64,000 nucleotides of DNA, taken from NCBI RefSeq assembly GCF_901827185.1, contig NZ_LR594671.1:124001-188000 (forward strand), in the 5' to 3' direction. This stretch comes from Variovorax sp. PBL-E5. Lineage in GTDB: Bacteria > Pseudomonadota > Gammaproteobacteria > Burkholderiales > Burkholderiaceae_C. Below are positions 16,933 to 26,704 of the stretch, in pieces. Under the pieces are notes generated by a model. It was not told where the DNA came from. It saw only the letters and a program-made list of their open reading frames with translations, and did no database searches. Position 1 is the stretch's first letter, and the number at the start of each line of letters is the position of its first letter. Made by a program: the position numbers and the translations under genes.

Positions 16933-17532
16933 CTAGTCGATGCGCGCCTGGGTCAGCGCGTCCTGCAGCGTCGTGGCGTAGGCCGCGATCTCCACGGCCT
17001 TGTCCTGGCCGTTGATGATGCGGCGCGCCGCGACATAGTCGACGCCCGGGTCGCCGATGTAGTCCGACAGCTTCTTGCCGGTGAAAAGGCCTTTGCGCAT
17101 GCCGACCGACATGATGCGGTACGCGTTGACCGGCTCCAGCACCCGCGTCGGCTGGTCGATGAAGGCCGTGCCCAGGTTCACGGCCTGCCCGAGCTTGAGG
17201 TAGTTGGCGCGGCCCGTGATCTGCACGTAGCCGCGGCCCTTGAAGCGCAGGCCGTCGCCTGGTTGAGTGTTGCCGAGACGGCGGCCGATCGCGGTGCCTG
17301 ACTCGTATTTCGCGAAGTACGAATCGGCGCCGAACTCGGTGATCGGCTGGAAGGTGTTGGCGCACTCGTGCTTGACCGTGGCCAGCATGTAGGCCACCCT
17401 GCGGTCGTCGTCGATGTCGGGGTCGAGCTGCACGAAGCTCAACAGCTGGTCCAGGCCCTGGTACTGCGATGCGGTGAGCTTGGAGAAGGATTGCTCGTAG
17501 GCGGCGACGAAGGCTTGATGATCGTAGAACAT
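16933..17532 (-). CDS. GH19 chitinase / endolysin-like protein
   Basis: 199 residues. ATVKHECANTFQPITEFG holds the catalytic-type Glu (HE), and FKGRGYVQITGRANYLKLG is the GH19 signature found in chitinases and phage endolysins. No signal peptide and no peptidoglycan-binding domain. It is a single gene without phage neighbours, so it may be a lone lysin-type muramidase. It is convergent with the PEBP gene and follows the LysR gene on the same strand. Confidence 0.72.
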   Translation of the reverse strand: MFYDHQAFVAAYEQSFSKLTASQYQGLDQLLSFVQLDPDIDDDRRVAYMLATVKHECANTFQPITEFGADSYFAKYESGTAIGRRLGNTQPGDGLRFKGRGYVQITGRANYLKLGQAVNLGTAFIDQPTRVLEPVNAYRIMSVGMRKGLFTGKKLSDYIGDPGVDYVAARRIINGQDKAVEIAAYATTLQDALTQARID

Positions 17533-17596
17533 GGGGCGCTCCTGATCGGCGGTCTCGGCGCAATCTACGCCGCGGCGCGGTGGCGTCCTATAGCGC

Positions 17597-18526
17597 TTAA
17601 GCCATACGGCCGCCTGCCGACTGCGCCAGCAGCCACTGGCGGAACAGCACCAGCGCGGACCGTTCGTCCTGCGATGCGGGCGTCACCAGGAAGTAGCTGC
17701 GCTCCCCGCGCAAGGGCCGGTCGCAAGCCACCACCAACTCGCCGCGCGCGAGCTCGGCCTCGATCAGCATGCGCGGCATCAGCGCCACGCCGAGGCCGTG
17801 CGCGGCGGCGATCGCCAGCATCGAGAACAGCTCGTAGCGCGGGCCGCTGTGCGCGCGCGGCGCATCGACCTGCTGCGCGTCGAACCATTGGCGCCAGCCG
17901 TCGGGCCGCGTGCTCTGTTGCAGCAGCGGCTGCTTCGCGACCGCGGCCGGCGAGAGCGTCTTGCGCGGAGCGATCAGCGCCGGGCTGCAGACCGGCACCA
18001 CGTCCTCGGGCAGCAGCACGGTCGACTGCGTGCCGGCCCAGTTGGCCGTCTGTGCCGGCGTGCCGGTGTAGAGCGCGGCATCGAAGGTCGTGTCGGTGAA
18101 GAGAAAGGGGCGGGTGCGCGTCTCGATGTGCACCGTGATGTCCGGATGCTTCGCCGCGAAGTCGGGCAGGCGCGGAATCAGCCAGCGCGTCGCAAAGGTC
18201 GGCACCGCCGCGAGCTGGAGCGAACCGCCCGACCCCTGGCGTGCCATGGTGTCGAGCGTGTCGCGTTCCATGGTGTCGAGCTGGCGCGCGATCTGGCGCG
18301 CATAGTCGGCGCCGGCCGGCGTCAGCGCCACGCCGTGGCGGGTGCGGCGGAACAGCGCCAGGCCGAGGAAGTCTTCGAGCGCGGTGATCTGGCGCGACAC
18401 GGCGCTCTGCGTCAGCGCGAGTTCCTGCGCGGCGCGGGTGTAGCTCTCGTGGCGCGCAGCTGCCTCGAAGCAGATCAGGGCCTGGGTCGACGGGATTTTT
18501 CGGCGCATGGTATGCGGGAGTGACAT
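17597..18526 (-). CDS. LysR-family regulator, GcvA/GcdR type
   Basis: 309 residues. Winged HTH at about 10-68 (FEAAARHESYTRAAQELALTQSAVSRQITALEDFLG) followed by the substrate-binding domain. PSTQALICFEAAARHESYTRAA is the N-terminal signature of the GcvA-like group. It is divergent from the glutaryl-CoA dehydrogenase gene (151-base gap 18527-18677), so it is the likely regulator of glutarate/lysine degradation here. No defined operator is assigned in the gap. Confidence 0.9.
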   Translation of the reverse strand: MSLPHTMRRKIPSTQALICFEAAARHESYTRAAQELALTQSAVSRQITALEDFLGLALFRRTRHGVALTPAGADYARQIARQLDTMERDTLDTMARQGSGGSLQLAAVPTFATRWLIPRLPDFAAKHPDITVHIETRTRPFLFTDTTFDAALYTGTPAQTANWAGTQSTVLLPEDVVPVCSPALIAPRKTLSPAAVAKQPLLQQSTRPDGWRQWFDAQQVDAPRAHSGPRYELFSMLAIAAAHGLGVALMPRMLIEAELARGELVVACDRPLRGERSYFLVTPASQDERSALVLFRQWLLAQSAGGRMA

Positions 18527-18677
18527 GGTGAGACGACACGCTCACCAATGAAGCCTTGCGCTGCGATTATCCGACCAAGTGCGCAAAGCGCATAACTGCG
18601 TGTCGAATCCTCGTTTGCGCTCGCACCGCCCGGCGCTTACGATCGGTGCCAACCTCAAGCCCTTACGGAGACCTCGC

Positions 18678-19874
18678 ATGGCCCACGCCGCCTTTCACTG
18701 GGAAGACCCGCTGTTGCTCGACCAGCAACTCACCGACGACGAACGCATGGTGCGCGATGCCGCCAATGCCTACTGCCAGGAACGCCTCGCACCGCGCGTG
18801 CTCGACGGCTTCCGCAACGGCGAGACCGATCCGGCCATCTTCCGCGAGATGGGCGCGCTCGGCCTGCTCGGTCCGACCATCCCCGAGCAGTACGGCGGCC
18901 CCGGCCTCAACTATGTGTGCTACGGCCTCATTGCCCGCGAGGTCGAGCGCGTCGACTCCGGCTACCGCTCGATGGCCAGCGTGCAGAGTTCGCTGGTGAT
19001 GGTGCCGATCAACGAATTCGGCACCGAGGCGCAGAAGCAGAAGTACCTGCCCAAGCTCGCCACCGGCGAGTGGATCGGCTGCTTCGGCCTGACCGAGCCC
19101 GACCACGGTTCCGACCCCGGCAGCATGGTCACGCGCGCCAAGAAGGTGGCCGGCGGCTATTCGCTGACGGGCGCCAAGATGTGGATCAGCAACAGCCCGA
19201 TCGCCGACGTGTTCGTGGTCTGGGCCAAGGAAGTGAGCGAGAGCGGCCAGGTCGGCCCGATCCGCGGCTTCGTGCTCGAGAAGGGCGCCAAGGGCCTGTC
19301 GGCGCCGGCGATCCACGGCAAGGTCGGCCTGCGCGCCAGCATCACCGGCGAGATCGTGATGGACAACGTGTTCTGCCCCGAGGAGAACGCATTCCCCGAA
19401 GTGCAAGGTCTCAAAGGCCCGTTCACCTGCCTCAACTCCGCGCGCTACGGCATCTCGTGGGGCGCGCTCGGCGCCGCCGAAGACTGCTGGCACCGTGCGC
19501 GCCAGTACACGCTCGACCGCAAGCAGTTCGGCCGTCCGCTCGCGGCCAATCAATTGATCCAGAAGAAGCTGGCCGACATGCAGACCGAGATCACGCTCGG
19601 CCTGCAGGGCTGCCTGCGTCTGGGCCGCATGAAGGACGAGGGCACGGCGTCGGTCGAGGTCACCTCGCTGCTCAAGCGCAACTCCTGCGGCAAGGCGCTC
19701 GACATCGCACGCCTGGCGCGCGACATGATGGGCGGCAACGGCATCAGCGACGAATTCGGCGTGGCGCGGCATCTGGTCAACCTCGAGGTGGTCAACACCT
19801 ACGAAGGCACGCACGACATCCACGCGCTGATCCTCGGCCGTGCCCAGACCGGCATCGCGGCCTTCGCGAACTGA
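18678..19874 (+). CDS. gcdH: Glutaryl-CoA dehydrogenase
   Basis: 398 residues, acyl-CoA dehydrogenase fold. [16 protein letters not shown] is the FAD/substrate motif, [20 protein letters not shown] follows, and the catalytic Glu sits in [20 protein letters not shown], the glutaryl-CoA dehydrogenase form of the C-terminus. It oxidises and decarboxylates glutaryl-CoA to crotonyl-CoA in lysine, tryptophan and glutarate breakdown. It is followed one base later by the CoA-transferase gene. Confidence 0.92.
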   Translation: MAHAAFHWEDPLLLDQQLTDDERMVRDAANAYCQERLAPRVLDGFRNGETDPAIFREMGALGLLGPTIPEQYGGPGLNYVCYGLIAREVERVDSGYRSMASVQSSLVMVPINEFGTEAQKQKYLPKLATGEWIGCFGLTEPDHGSDPGSMVTRAKKVAGGYSLTGAKMWISNSPIADVFVVWAKEVSESGQVGPIRGFVLEKGAKGLSAPAIHGKVGLRASITGEIVMDNVFCPEENAFPEVQGLKGPFTCLNSARYGISWGALGAAEDCWHRARQYTLDRKQFGRPLAANQLIQKKLADMQTEITLGLQGCLRLGRMKDEGTASVEVTSLLKRNSCGKALDIARLARDMMGGNGISDEFGVARHLVNLEVVNTYEGTHDIHALILGRAQTGIAAFAN

Positions 19875-19875
19875 G

Positions 19876-21117
19876 ATGACAGCGCCCAAGGAAGGCGCCC
19901 TCGCGGGCCTCAAGGTTCTCGATCTCTCCCGCGTGCTCGCGGGCCCGTGGTGCACGCAGATCCTCGCGGACCTGGGGGCCGACGTGGTCAAGATCGAGCG
20001 TCCCGGCGTCGGCGACGACACGCGCACCTGGGGCCCGCCCTTCCTGAAGGACGCCGAGGGCAGGGACACCAACCAGGCCACCTACTTCACGGCCTGCAAC
20101 CGCAACAAGCGCTCGGTCACCATCGACATGGCCGCACCCGAAGGCCAGGCGCTGCTCAAGCAGATGGCCGCGCAGAGCGACATCCTGGTCGAGAACTTCA
20201 AGACCGGCGGACTCAGGCAGTACGGGCTCGACTACGAGAGCCTGCGCGCCATCAATCCGCGTCTCGTCTACTGCAGCGTGACCGGCTTCGGCCACGACGG
20301 CCCGCATGCCACGCGCGCCGGCTACGACCTGATGATCCAGGCCACCAGCGGCATGATGAGCATCACCGGCCGTCCCGACGAAGAGGCGGGCGGCGGGCCG
20401 CTGCGCGTCGGCGTGGCGCTGACCGACCTGTTCACCGGCGTCTACGCCAGCACTGCGATCCTGGCCGCGCTCGAAGTGCGGCATCGCACCGGCGAGGGCC
20501 AGCACATCGACATGGCGCTGCTCGACGTCGGCATGGCGATCCTCGCCAACCAGGCCAGCGCCTTCCTCAACACCGGCGTCGCGCCGAAGCGCCAGGGCAA
20601 CAGCCATCCCAGCCTCGCGCCCTACCAGGACTTCCACACCCAGGACGGCGCGATGCTGCTGGCCATCGGCAACAACGGCCAGTTCGCGCGTTTCTGCGAC
20701 GCCGCCGGTCATGCCGACTGGGCTGCCGATCCGCGCTTCGCCACCAACACGCTGCGTGTGCGGCACCGCGAGGTGCTGATTCCGCAGATGGAGGCCGTGA
20801 CGCGCACGCGCACCACGGCCGAATGGATCGCGCTGCTCGAGGACAAGGCCGTGCCCTGCGGCCCGATCAACGACATCGCGCAGGCCTTCGACGACGAACA
20901 GGTGAAGGCACGCGGCCTGGCCATCTCGCTGCCGCGCGACGCGGGCGACGGCATCGGGCAGATCTTCGGCGTCGCGAGTCCGCTGCGCCTGCAGGCGACG
21001 CCGCCCGTGCTGCGCCATGCACCGCCGGCCCTGGGCCAGCACACCGACGAGGTGCTGGCCGAGCTGGGCCTCGACGTGACGGAGCGGCGGGCGCTGCGCG
21101 CGGCCGGGGTGGTCTGA
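19876..21117 (+). CDS. CaiB/BaiF family III CoA-transferase (glutarate CoA-transferase likely)
   Basis: 413 residues. LKVLDLSRVLAGPWCTQILADLG and DVVKIERPGVGDDTR are the family N-terminus; the catalytic Asp lies in RAGYDLMIQATSGMMSITG. It moves CoA between carboxylic acids. The one-base gap from gcdH points to glutarate as acceptor (succinyl-CoA:glutarate CoA-transferase), making glutaryl-CoA for the upstream enzyme. Substrate choice is inferred from context. Confidence 0.88.
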   Translation: MTAPKEGALAGLKVLDLSRVLAGPWCTQILADLGADVVKIERPGVGDDTRTWGPPFLKDAEGRDTNQATYFTACNRNKRSVTIDMAAPEGQALLKQMAAQSDILVENFKTGGLRQYGLDYESLRAINPRLVYCSVTGFGHDGPHATRAGYDLMIQATSGMMSITGRPDEEAGGGPLRVGVALTDLFTGVYASTAILAALEVRHRTGEGQHIDMALLDVGMAILANQASAFLNTGVAPKRQGNSHPSLAPYQDFHTQDGAMLLAIGNNGQFARFCDAAGHADWAADPRFATNTLRVRHREVLIPQMEAVTRTRTTAEWIALLEDKAVPCGPINDIAQAFDDEQVKARGLAISLPRDAGDGIGQIFGVASPLRLQATPPVLRHAPPALGQHTDEVLAELGLDVTERRALRAAGVV

Positions 21118-21194
21118 CGGAATCCGCCATGGCCGGGAACGCCTGAGCACGGAAGCGGTCTATCGGGTTTCGGCTTCCGGTCATCATCGGGCTC

Positions 21195-22895
21195 ATGAAA
21201 CTCCTGCACAAGAAGGCGCTGGTCGACGGCATGGGTGCCCCCAGCGACACGCGGCGATCATCGGAAGCGGCCAAGGCACCCGCGCCCGACACGCTCACCC
21301 CCGGTGACCGCTACCAGGAATTCTTCGTCGCCGTGCAGGAAGCGCGCGTGTTCCCCGACAGCAAAACCTTCGTGGACTGCGCCCCGCACGACGAGCCGGC
21401 CGCGATCCTCGATGCCTACCGCGCGGCACGCCATGCGCCGGGCTTCGATCTGGCGGCCTTCGTGCATGCGCACTTCCGGGTCATCCGGTCTGCGCCCAGC
21501 GAATACACGTCGGTGCCGGGTCAGCCGATCGCCGCGCACATCGAAGACCTCTGGAACGTCCTGACCCGCCATCCGAAGGCGCATCCGCCGCGTGCCTCGC
21601 TGCTCCAGCTGCCGCATCCCTACGTGGTGCCGGGCGGACGCTTCGGCGAGCTCTACTACTGGGATTCGTACTTCACCATGCTGGGCCTCGTTCCGGGCGG
21701 CCATCTGCAATTGCTGCGCGAGATGGTGGAGAACTTCGCCTACCTCATCGACACCTACGGCCATGTGCCCAACGGCAACCGCAGCTACTACCTGAGCCGC
21801 TCGCAGCCGCCGCTGTTCGCGTTGATGGTCGAGCTCGCCGAGCAGCACGGCGTCGTGGGGCAGCGCCACTTCCTGCCGCAACTGCGCCAGGAGCATGCCT
21901 ACTGGATGAACGGCAGCGAGGGCCTGCCGCCGGGCGCTGCGCGCGGCCGCGTGGTGCGCTTGGCGGACGGCACGCTGCTCAACCGTCACTGGGACGACCG
22001 CGACACGCCGCGCGAGGAGTCCTGGCTGGAAGACGTGTCCACCGCCCGCGCGGCCGACCGCGATGCGGCCGAGGTGTACCGCGACCTGCGCGCGGCCTGC
22101 GAGTCGGGCTGGGACTTCAGCACCCGCTGGCTGCGCGAGCCGGCGCCGCGCGGCACGCCGCACGCGGCCGCGCCGGTGCGTGCCGGCAGCGCGGCATCGC
22201 TGGCGAGCATCTGCACCACGTCGATCCTGCCGGTGGACCTCAACGCCTTTCTCTACAAGCTCGAAAGCAAGATCGCCGAGCTCGCCGGAGACAGCGGCTA
22301 CATCAGCACCGCGGACGAATTCACCGAGCGCGCGAGGCGTCGCAAGGCCGCGATCGTCGAGCACTTCTGGGATCCGAAGCAGGCCGCCTTCTTCGACTAC
22401 GACTGGCAGCAGGGCGTGCGGCGAACCTGTCTCACGGCGGCCTGCGTCGTGCCGCTGTTCGTCGGTCTCGCCGAGCCGGCCCAGGCACAGGCACTGGCCG
22501 AGACGGTGTCGAAGCGGCTGCTCGCCCACGGCGGCCTCGCCACCACCGAGTGCCCCAGCGACCAGCAATGGGATCAGCCCAACGGCTGGGCGCCGCTGCA
22601 GTGGATGGCGATCTGCGGCTTCGCCGACTATGGGCAGGAGGCGCTGTCCGCGACCCTCGCGAAGCGCTGGCTGGCGACCGTCGCGGCGGTGTACGAGCGC
22701 GAAGGCAAGCTGGTCGAGAAATACGCGCTGCGCGTGGTCGAGCACGAAAGCTCGGCCGGCGGCGGTGGCGGTGAATACCCGCTGCAGGACGGCTTCGGCT
22801 GGACCAACGGCGTCACTTGCGCACTGCTCGCCCGGCATCCGCAGCACACGGCCCACGGATCGGTCGCGCACGACGCGGCGCCGCGGCATCGCTGA
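21195..22895 (+). CDS. Alpha,alpha-trehalase, GH37
   Basis: 566 residues. Both GH37 signatures are present: PGGRFGELYYWDSYFTMLGL near residue 150 and QQWDQPNGWAPLQW near residue 456, with the glycine-rich loop SSAGGGGGEYPLQDGFGWTNG close to the end. It splits trehalose into two glucoses. No signal peptide is seen, so it resembles cytoplasmic TreF rather than periplasmic TreA. It stands alone, with no trehalose synthesis or uptake genes next to it. Confidence 0.92.
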   Translation: MKLLHKKALVDGMGAPSDTRRSSEAAKAPAPDTLTPGDRYQEFFVAVQEARVFPDSKTFVDCAPHDEPAAILDAYRAARHAPGFDLAAFVHAHFRVIRSAPSEYTSVPGQPIAAHIEDLWNVLTRHPKAHPPRASLLQLPHPYVVPGGRFGELYYWDSYFTMLGLVPGGHLQLLREMVENFAYLIDTYGHVPNGNRSYYLSRSQPPLFALMVELAEQHGVVGQRHFLPQLRQEHAYWMNGSEGLPPGAARGRVVRLADGTLLNRHWDDRDTPREESWLEDVSTARAADRDAAEVYRDLRAACESGWDFSTRWLREPAPRGTPHAAAPVRAGSAASLASICTTSILPVDLNAFLYKLESKIAELAGDSGYISTADEFTERARRRKAAIVEHFWDPKQAAFFDYDWQQGVRRTCLTAACVVPLFVGLAEPAQAQALAETVSKRLLAHGGLATTECPSDQQWDQPNGWAPLQWMAICGFADYGQEALSATLAKRWLATVAAVYEREGKLVEKYALRVVEHESSAGGGGGEYPLQDGFGWTNGVTCALLARHPQHTAHGSVAHDAAPRHR

Positions 22896-22908
22896 GGCGC
22901 GCGGCGCT

Positions 22909-23100
22909 TCACCGGATCGTGCAGCCGCCCTGGCGCGGCAGGCCCCGCAGCAGCCCGGGTATCTGGCTGCGCCCGACACCCAGATCCTGCAGTTCGCGCT
23001 CGCTCATCGCGGCCAGCAGCCGCTGGTCACGCCTGCAGCGCAGCGTGCGGGCGATCGCCTGGAAAAGAAGAACGGCGACGGTGGGTTTCCTCTGTGACAT
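22909..23100 (-). CDS. DUF1127 small protein
   Basis: 63 residues. The C-terminal half (RLLAAMSERELQDLGVGRSQIPGLL) is the DUF1127/YjiS motif, a short basic helical domain often at the end of small proteins and linked in some bacteria to RNA turnover and phosphate or carbon homeostasis. It is divergent from the LysR gene at 23189, 88 bases away. Confidence 0.8.
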   Translation of the reverse strand: MSQRKPTVAVLLFQAIARTLRCRRDQRLLAAMSERELQDLGVGRSQIPGLLRGLPRQGGCTIR

Positions 23101-23188
23101 GACTCGGCTCCCGACAAGGCGCCCATCTTCCGGTCCGGCGTGCTATCGTGGAAGTTGAGATTTCTGTAGCGACCGATCAGCTTTCCTG

Positions 23189-24079
23189 ATGCGACAACTC
23201 AACCTCGATCAGCTGCGTACGCTGGTGTCCATCGTCGACCTCGGTACCTTCTCCGCCGCAGCCCAGGCGTTGCACCTCGCGCAACCTACCGTCAGCCTGC
23301 ACATCAGCGAACTCGAATCGCGGCTCGGTGCCAGGCTGGTGGTGCGCGGCAGCCGCCGCATCACGCCGACCGCTGCCGGCGCCGCGCTGGTGGAGCGCGC
23401 GCGTCGGCTGCTGCGCGATGCCGACGATGCGGTCGATGCCGTGCGGCGTCAGGCCGAAGGCCGCCTGGGCCGCGTGCGGCTCGGCACCTCGACCGGCGTG
23501 GTGGTGGACCTGCTGCCGCAGGTGCTCGAAGCGCTGGAAGCCAGCAACCCCGGCATCGATGTCGAGGTGAGCATCCTCGGCTCGACCGAGGCGATGTCGC
23601 GCCTGGCGACCGGCACGCTCGACATCGGCCTGGTCGCGGTGCCGCAGCCGCCGCTGCGCGACATCGTGGTCACGCGCTGGCGCAGCCAGCCGATGATGGC
23701 CTTCGTGCCGCGCAAGTGGCAGGCGCCGAAGCGTGTGACGCCGTCATGGCTGGCCGCACAGCCGCTGATCTTCAACGACGCGAGCACGCACATGTACCGG
23801 CTCACGACGGAATGGTTCGCCGCCGCCGGCGAGGTGCCGCGCGCGCGCATCGAACTCAACTACGACGCCGCGATGCGCAGCCTCGTGGCGGCCGGCTACG
23901 GTGCGGCCGTGCTGCCGCTGAACAAGACGGACGACGAACGCCTGGATGAGCGCCTGCAGGTGCTGCCACTGAGCCCACGGCTCGTGCGCCGCCTCGGCAT
24001 CGCGCATCGGCCGCGCGCGTCGCTGGACGGGGCGACCGAGAGTGTGCTGCGGATCCTCGAGACCTTTCGCCAGGCCTGA
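23189..24079 (+). CDS. LysR-family transcriptional regulator
   Basis: 296 residues. HTH domain LDQLRTLVSIVDLGTFSAAAQALHLAQPTVSLHISELESRLG, then the type 2 periplasmic-binding fold for an effector. The gene target is unclear: it is divergent from the DUF1127 gene and convergent with the CopD-like gene. The start ATG has no strong RBS, but the HTH begins three residues in, as is usual for the family. Confidence 0.88.
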   Translation: MRQLNLDQLRTLVSIVDLGTFSAAAQALHLAQPTVSLHISELESRLGARLVVRGSRRITPTAAGAALVERARRLLRDADDAVDAVRRQAEGRLGRVRLGTSTGVVVDLLPQVLEALEASNPGIDVEVSILGSTEAMSRLATGTLDIGLVAVPQPPLRDIVVTRWRSQPMMAFVPRKWQAPKRVTPSWLAAQPLIFNDASTHMYRLTTEWFAAAGEVPRARIELNYDAAMRSLVAAGYGAAVLPLNKTDDERLDERLQVLPLSPRLVRRLGIAHRPRASLDGATESVLRILETFRQA

Positions 24080-24085
24080 GCGCGC

Positions 24086-24550
24086 TTAGAACGCCTGGCC
24101 GACGATCGCGAGGACGAAGACCAGCACGCCGAGCGCGAGGTTGACGACAACCAGCTTGCGGATGGTGTTCAGGTTCGCGGCCGCCACCGGCCATTCGCGC
24201 GCCGCGACGGCGCGCAGCAGGCGCGGGTAGGGCGCGAAGCGCACGTGCAGGAACAGCGCCATCATCACCAGGCCGACGCCCAGCATCGCGTGCACGTTCC
24301 AGTGCACGCGCGCGAAGCCGCCCATCGTCCAGACCAGCAGCAGCCCGCTGGCGAGCGAGCTTGCAATCGCGATCGAGACGCCGAAGAAGAAGCGCGACAG
24401 CGCACTTGCCATGAAGGCCAGCCTCTGCGGCGGCTCCAGCGTCGCGACGGCGGCGGGCCGGACCGAGAAATGCATCGCGGCCATGCCGCCGACCCAGAAG
24501 GCGGCGGCGAGCAGGTGCAGGAAAAGAAGAGCGGCAGGAAAAAGAGGCAT
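24086..24550 (-). CDS. CopD-family integral membrane protein
   Basis: 154 residues with four membrane helices. LFLHLLAAAFWVGGMAAMHFSV has the His-Trp pattern of the CopD domain, and two more His residues occur in HWNVHAMLGVG. Related proteins take part in copper import or haem-linked membrane steps. No copper genes lie next to it, so the metal role is only suggested by family. Confidence 0.75.
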   Translation of the reverse strand: MPLFPAALLFLHLLAAAFWVGGMAAMHFSVRPAAVATLEPPQRLAFMASALSRFFFGVSIAIASSLASGLLLVWTMGGFARVHWNVHAMLGVGLVMMALFLHVRFAPYPRLLRAVAAREWPVAAANLNTIRKLVVVNLALGVLVFVLAIVGQAF

Positions 24551-24604
24551 GGCCGAGCGTAGACCAGAACGCGTCCGGGCGCGCTGCCTGTCGTCGGATC
24601 GCGT

Positions 24605-25087
24605 TCAGCGCGGCTTCTGGAAGCCGCTCTCGATCCACGCGGCAGCGCTGTCGGCGCTCAGCCTGAAATCGGGCCGCACACGCGCCTCGCCGAGTTCGGC
24701 GCCGAGTTCATCGAGGGCGCTGAGCACCGCATGCGGATTGTCTTCGTCGGGCACGATCCGCAGCGAGACGCGGATGCGTTCCGATCCCGCGCCGACGCTC
24801 ACGCTCCTGTTGAGCCGCGCGTGCAATTGCTGCTCGTGGCGGCGCAGTACTTCGGACGCCGTCTTGACCAGCGTGTGGAAGGCCGGCGCATCGAGCGGCT
24901 TGGGATTCTTCTTGTCGCGGCCCATGGTCCATGGCCCGACCAATGCGGGTTCCGGGTCGCCCTGCCGCGTCATCGAGACGGCCCAGCCGTCGTCGTCCTC
25001 GTTCTTGATGACGCGCGCGGTCCAGAGTTCGTCGCTCCAAAGGGTGGCTTGCTGGATCGGGCCGGGGGCTTCGGTTTCATCTGTCAT
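24605..25087 (-). CDS. Conserved hypothetical cytoplasmic protein
   Basis: 160 residues with no signal peptide or membrane helix. The N-terminal half is beta-rich (DELWTARVIKNEDDDGWAVSMTRQGD, then ALVGPWTMGRDKKNPKPLD) and the middle has a helix (TLVKTASEVLRRHEQQLHARL). The family was not recognised. It lies 56 bases downstream of the EamA transporter gene on the same strand. Confidence 0.65.
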   Translation of the reverse strand: MTDETEAPGPIQQATLWSDELWTARVIKNEDDDGWAVSMTRQGDPEPALVGPWTMGRDKKNPKPLDAPAFHTLVKTASEVLRRHEQQLHARLNRSVSVGAGSERIRVSLRIVPDEDNPHAVLSALDELGAELGEARVRPDFRLSADSAAAWIESGFQKPR

Positions 25088-25143
25088 GGCGAGATGTCAA
25101 GAATTGAAAAGATCGGTGCGCGACACGAAGCGTTCGAGCGTCT

Positions 25144-26046
25144 TCATGCCTTCGGACTCGCGCGCCGGTTCACCAGCACGATGCCGAACGCCACGCCTGC
25201 GAGCGCCAGCACCAGGCGCAGCGTGAGCGGTTCGGACAGCAGCACCACGCCGAACACCAGCGCGAAAACCGGTGCGAGGAACGTGTACGACGAGATGTGC
25301 GTGGCCGGGTAGTGCCGCAGCATCCACATCCAGGCCAGATAGCTCGCGAAGGCACCGATGGTGGTTTGCAGCGCGATCGAGAACCAGGCATAGCCCGAGT
25401 ACGACCAGCCCCACTGCTCGCCCAGGAGCAGCGACAGCAGCGGCGAGACCAGCGCCGTGACGGTGATTTGATAGAACAGCGTTTTCTCGGCGCTGGCCGT
25501 CGCGAGCCTGGTGGCGCGGATCGCCAGCGTCGTCAACCCCCACGCGAGGCCGCCACCCAACGCGATCACATCGCCGAGCAGCTGGCGCGAACTGCTGTGG
25601 CCGAAGCTCTCGCTGAAGGCGAGCACCACGCCCGCGAAAGCGATCGCAAGCCCGATCCACTGCACGCCGCGCAGCCGCTCGGCCGGCACGAAACGCGGCA
25701 GCAGCAGCGACACCACGAAGGGCGCGGTGTAGAGGAACACGGTGAGCCGCGAAGCCGAAGTGTGCTGCAGCCCGATGTAGATGCAGACGAACTCGGCCGC
25801 GAACAGAAGCCCTGCGAGCAGCCCGCCGGGCAAGGTGCCGTCGCGCTCGAAAAGCGGCACGCGGCGCCATGCGCACCAGAGCCACAACAGCACGACCGCG
25901 CCGGCCATGCGGATCGATGCCTGCCACAGCGGCGGAACCTCGGCGGTGGTGGTCTTGATCAGGATCTGCTGCAGTCCCCAGAATGCGCAGCAGGCGATCA
26001 GAAGGGCGATGGCGCGAGTATCGAGGTGGTCCTTGCGTTCGATCAT
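25144..26046 (-). CDS. EamA/DMT-family transporter
   Basis: 300 residues, ten membrane helices in two repeats of five. The first EamA unit begins LLIACCAFWGLQQILIKTTT and the second GDVIALGGGLAWGLTTLAIRA; the end SSYTFLAPVFALVFGVVLLSEPLT is the standard last-helix motif. It is an inner-membrane exporter of small metabolites; the substrate is unknown. Its ATG overlaps the stop of the upstream BON-like gene by four bases, so translation is coupled. Confidence 0.87.
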   Translation of the reverse strand: MIERKDHLDTRAIALLIACCAFWGLQQILIKTTTAEVPPLWQASIRMAGAVVLLWLWCAWRRVPLFERDGTLPGGLLAGLLFAAEFVCIYIGLQHTSASRLTVFLYTAPFVVSLLLPRFVPAERLRGVQWIGLAIAFAGVVLAFSESFGHSSSRQLLGDVIALGGGLAWGLTTLAIRATRLATASAEKTLFYQITVTALVSPLLSLLLGEQWGWSYSGYAWFSIALQTTIGAFASYLAWMWMLRHYPATHISSYTFLAPVFALVFGVVLLSEPLTLRLVLALAGVAFGIVLVNRRASPKA

Positions 26047-26648
26047 TCGTTGTTTGTCTTGTGGTGCGGCGGGCGTTTGTCCTTCGACGCTTGCCATGAT
26101 GCCGCGACGGCGTAGGGCGGCTTGCCGCGGGTGCCGACCATCAGATCGGGCACGACGAGTTCCACGTCCGGCACCGCGCGCGCGGCGCGTTCCAGCCGAT
26201 GCGCGACAGCCTCTGAAGGCACGCAGCCCTGCAGGTAGACCCAGCGCCGCTGGATGATGGCCCAGACACTGCTGCGCCGCGCGCCGGGGACCGTCGCCAG
26301 CGCGGCCTGCACCTTCGGTGCGAGCGGCTTGTCGTAGCGGTACGCATTGCTGTCGGCGCATTGGCCGGCGAGCCAGCAGGTGGTGCCGCGCTCGAGCCGC
26401 GAATGGATCTGCTCGCGCCGTTCCGCCTCGGTGTAGAGCGGGCCTTCGGGAACGGGACAGCCGCGTGCGCCGGAGGAGATCTGCAGGAACGGGTCGTCGA
26501 ACCAGTTCTTCTTTTCGGGACTTGCGGCGGTCTCGGTGGTCTGTGCGATCGCCACCGACGCCGTGCAGGCCGTCGCGAGCAGCGCCGCCATCGTGTTGCG
26601 GCAGGCGCGCGGCGTCAGCGGAAACCGGCTGGCTGGACGAAGTGGCAT
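26043..26648 (-). CDS. Exported BON-domain-like protein
   Basis: 201 residues. Signal peptide (NTMAALLATACTASVAIAQ, cleavage near residue 37). The mature part has several Cys residues (GARGCPVPEG, TTCWLAGQCADS) and a C-terminal BON-like module: KVQAALATVPGARRSSVWA, then VYLQGCVPSEAVAHRLERAA and VELVVPDLMVG. BON domains often bind membranes or link envelope parts. It was assigned by pattern, not full homology. It is coupled to the EamA gene. Confidence 0.65.
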   Translation of the reverse strand: MPLRPASRFPLTPRACRNTMAALLATACTASVAIAQTTETAASPEKKNWFDDPFLQISSGARGCPVPEGPLYTEAERREQIHSRLERGTTCWLAGQCADSNAYRYDKPLAPKVQAALATVPGARRSSVWAIIQRRWVYLQGCVPSEAVAHRLERAARAVPDVELVVPDLMVGTRGKPPYAVAASWQASKDKRPPHHKTNNE

Positions 26649-26704
26649 CCACCGATCGTAGCCCGCTGGTGCGAAATGGCCTGGACGCCGGTCGCGCCCG
26701 GCCA

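Noticed and set aside
16933..17532. Prophage remnant around the GH19 endolysin-like gene
   Set aside because: Neighbours are ordinary chromosomal genes; no holin, tail or integrase gene nearby.
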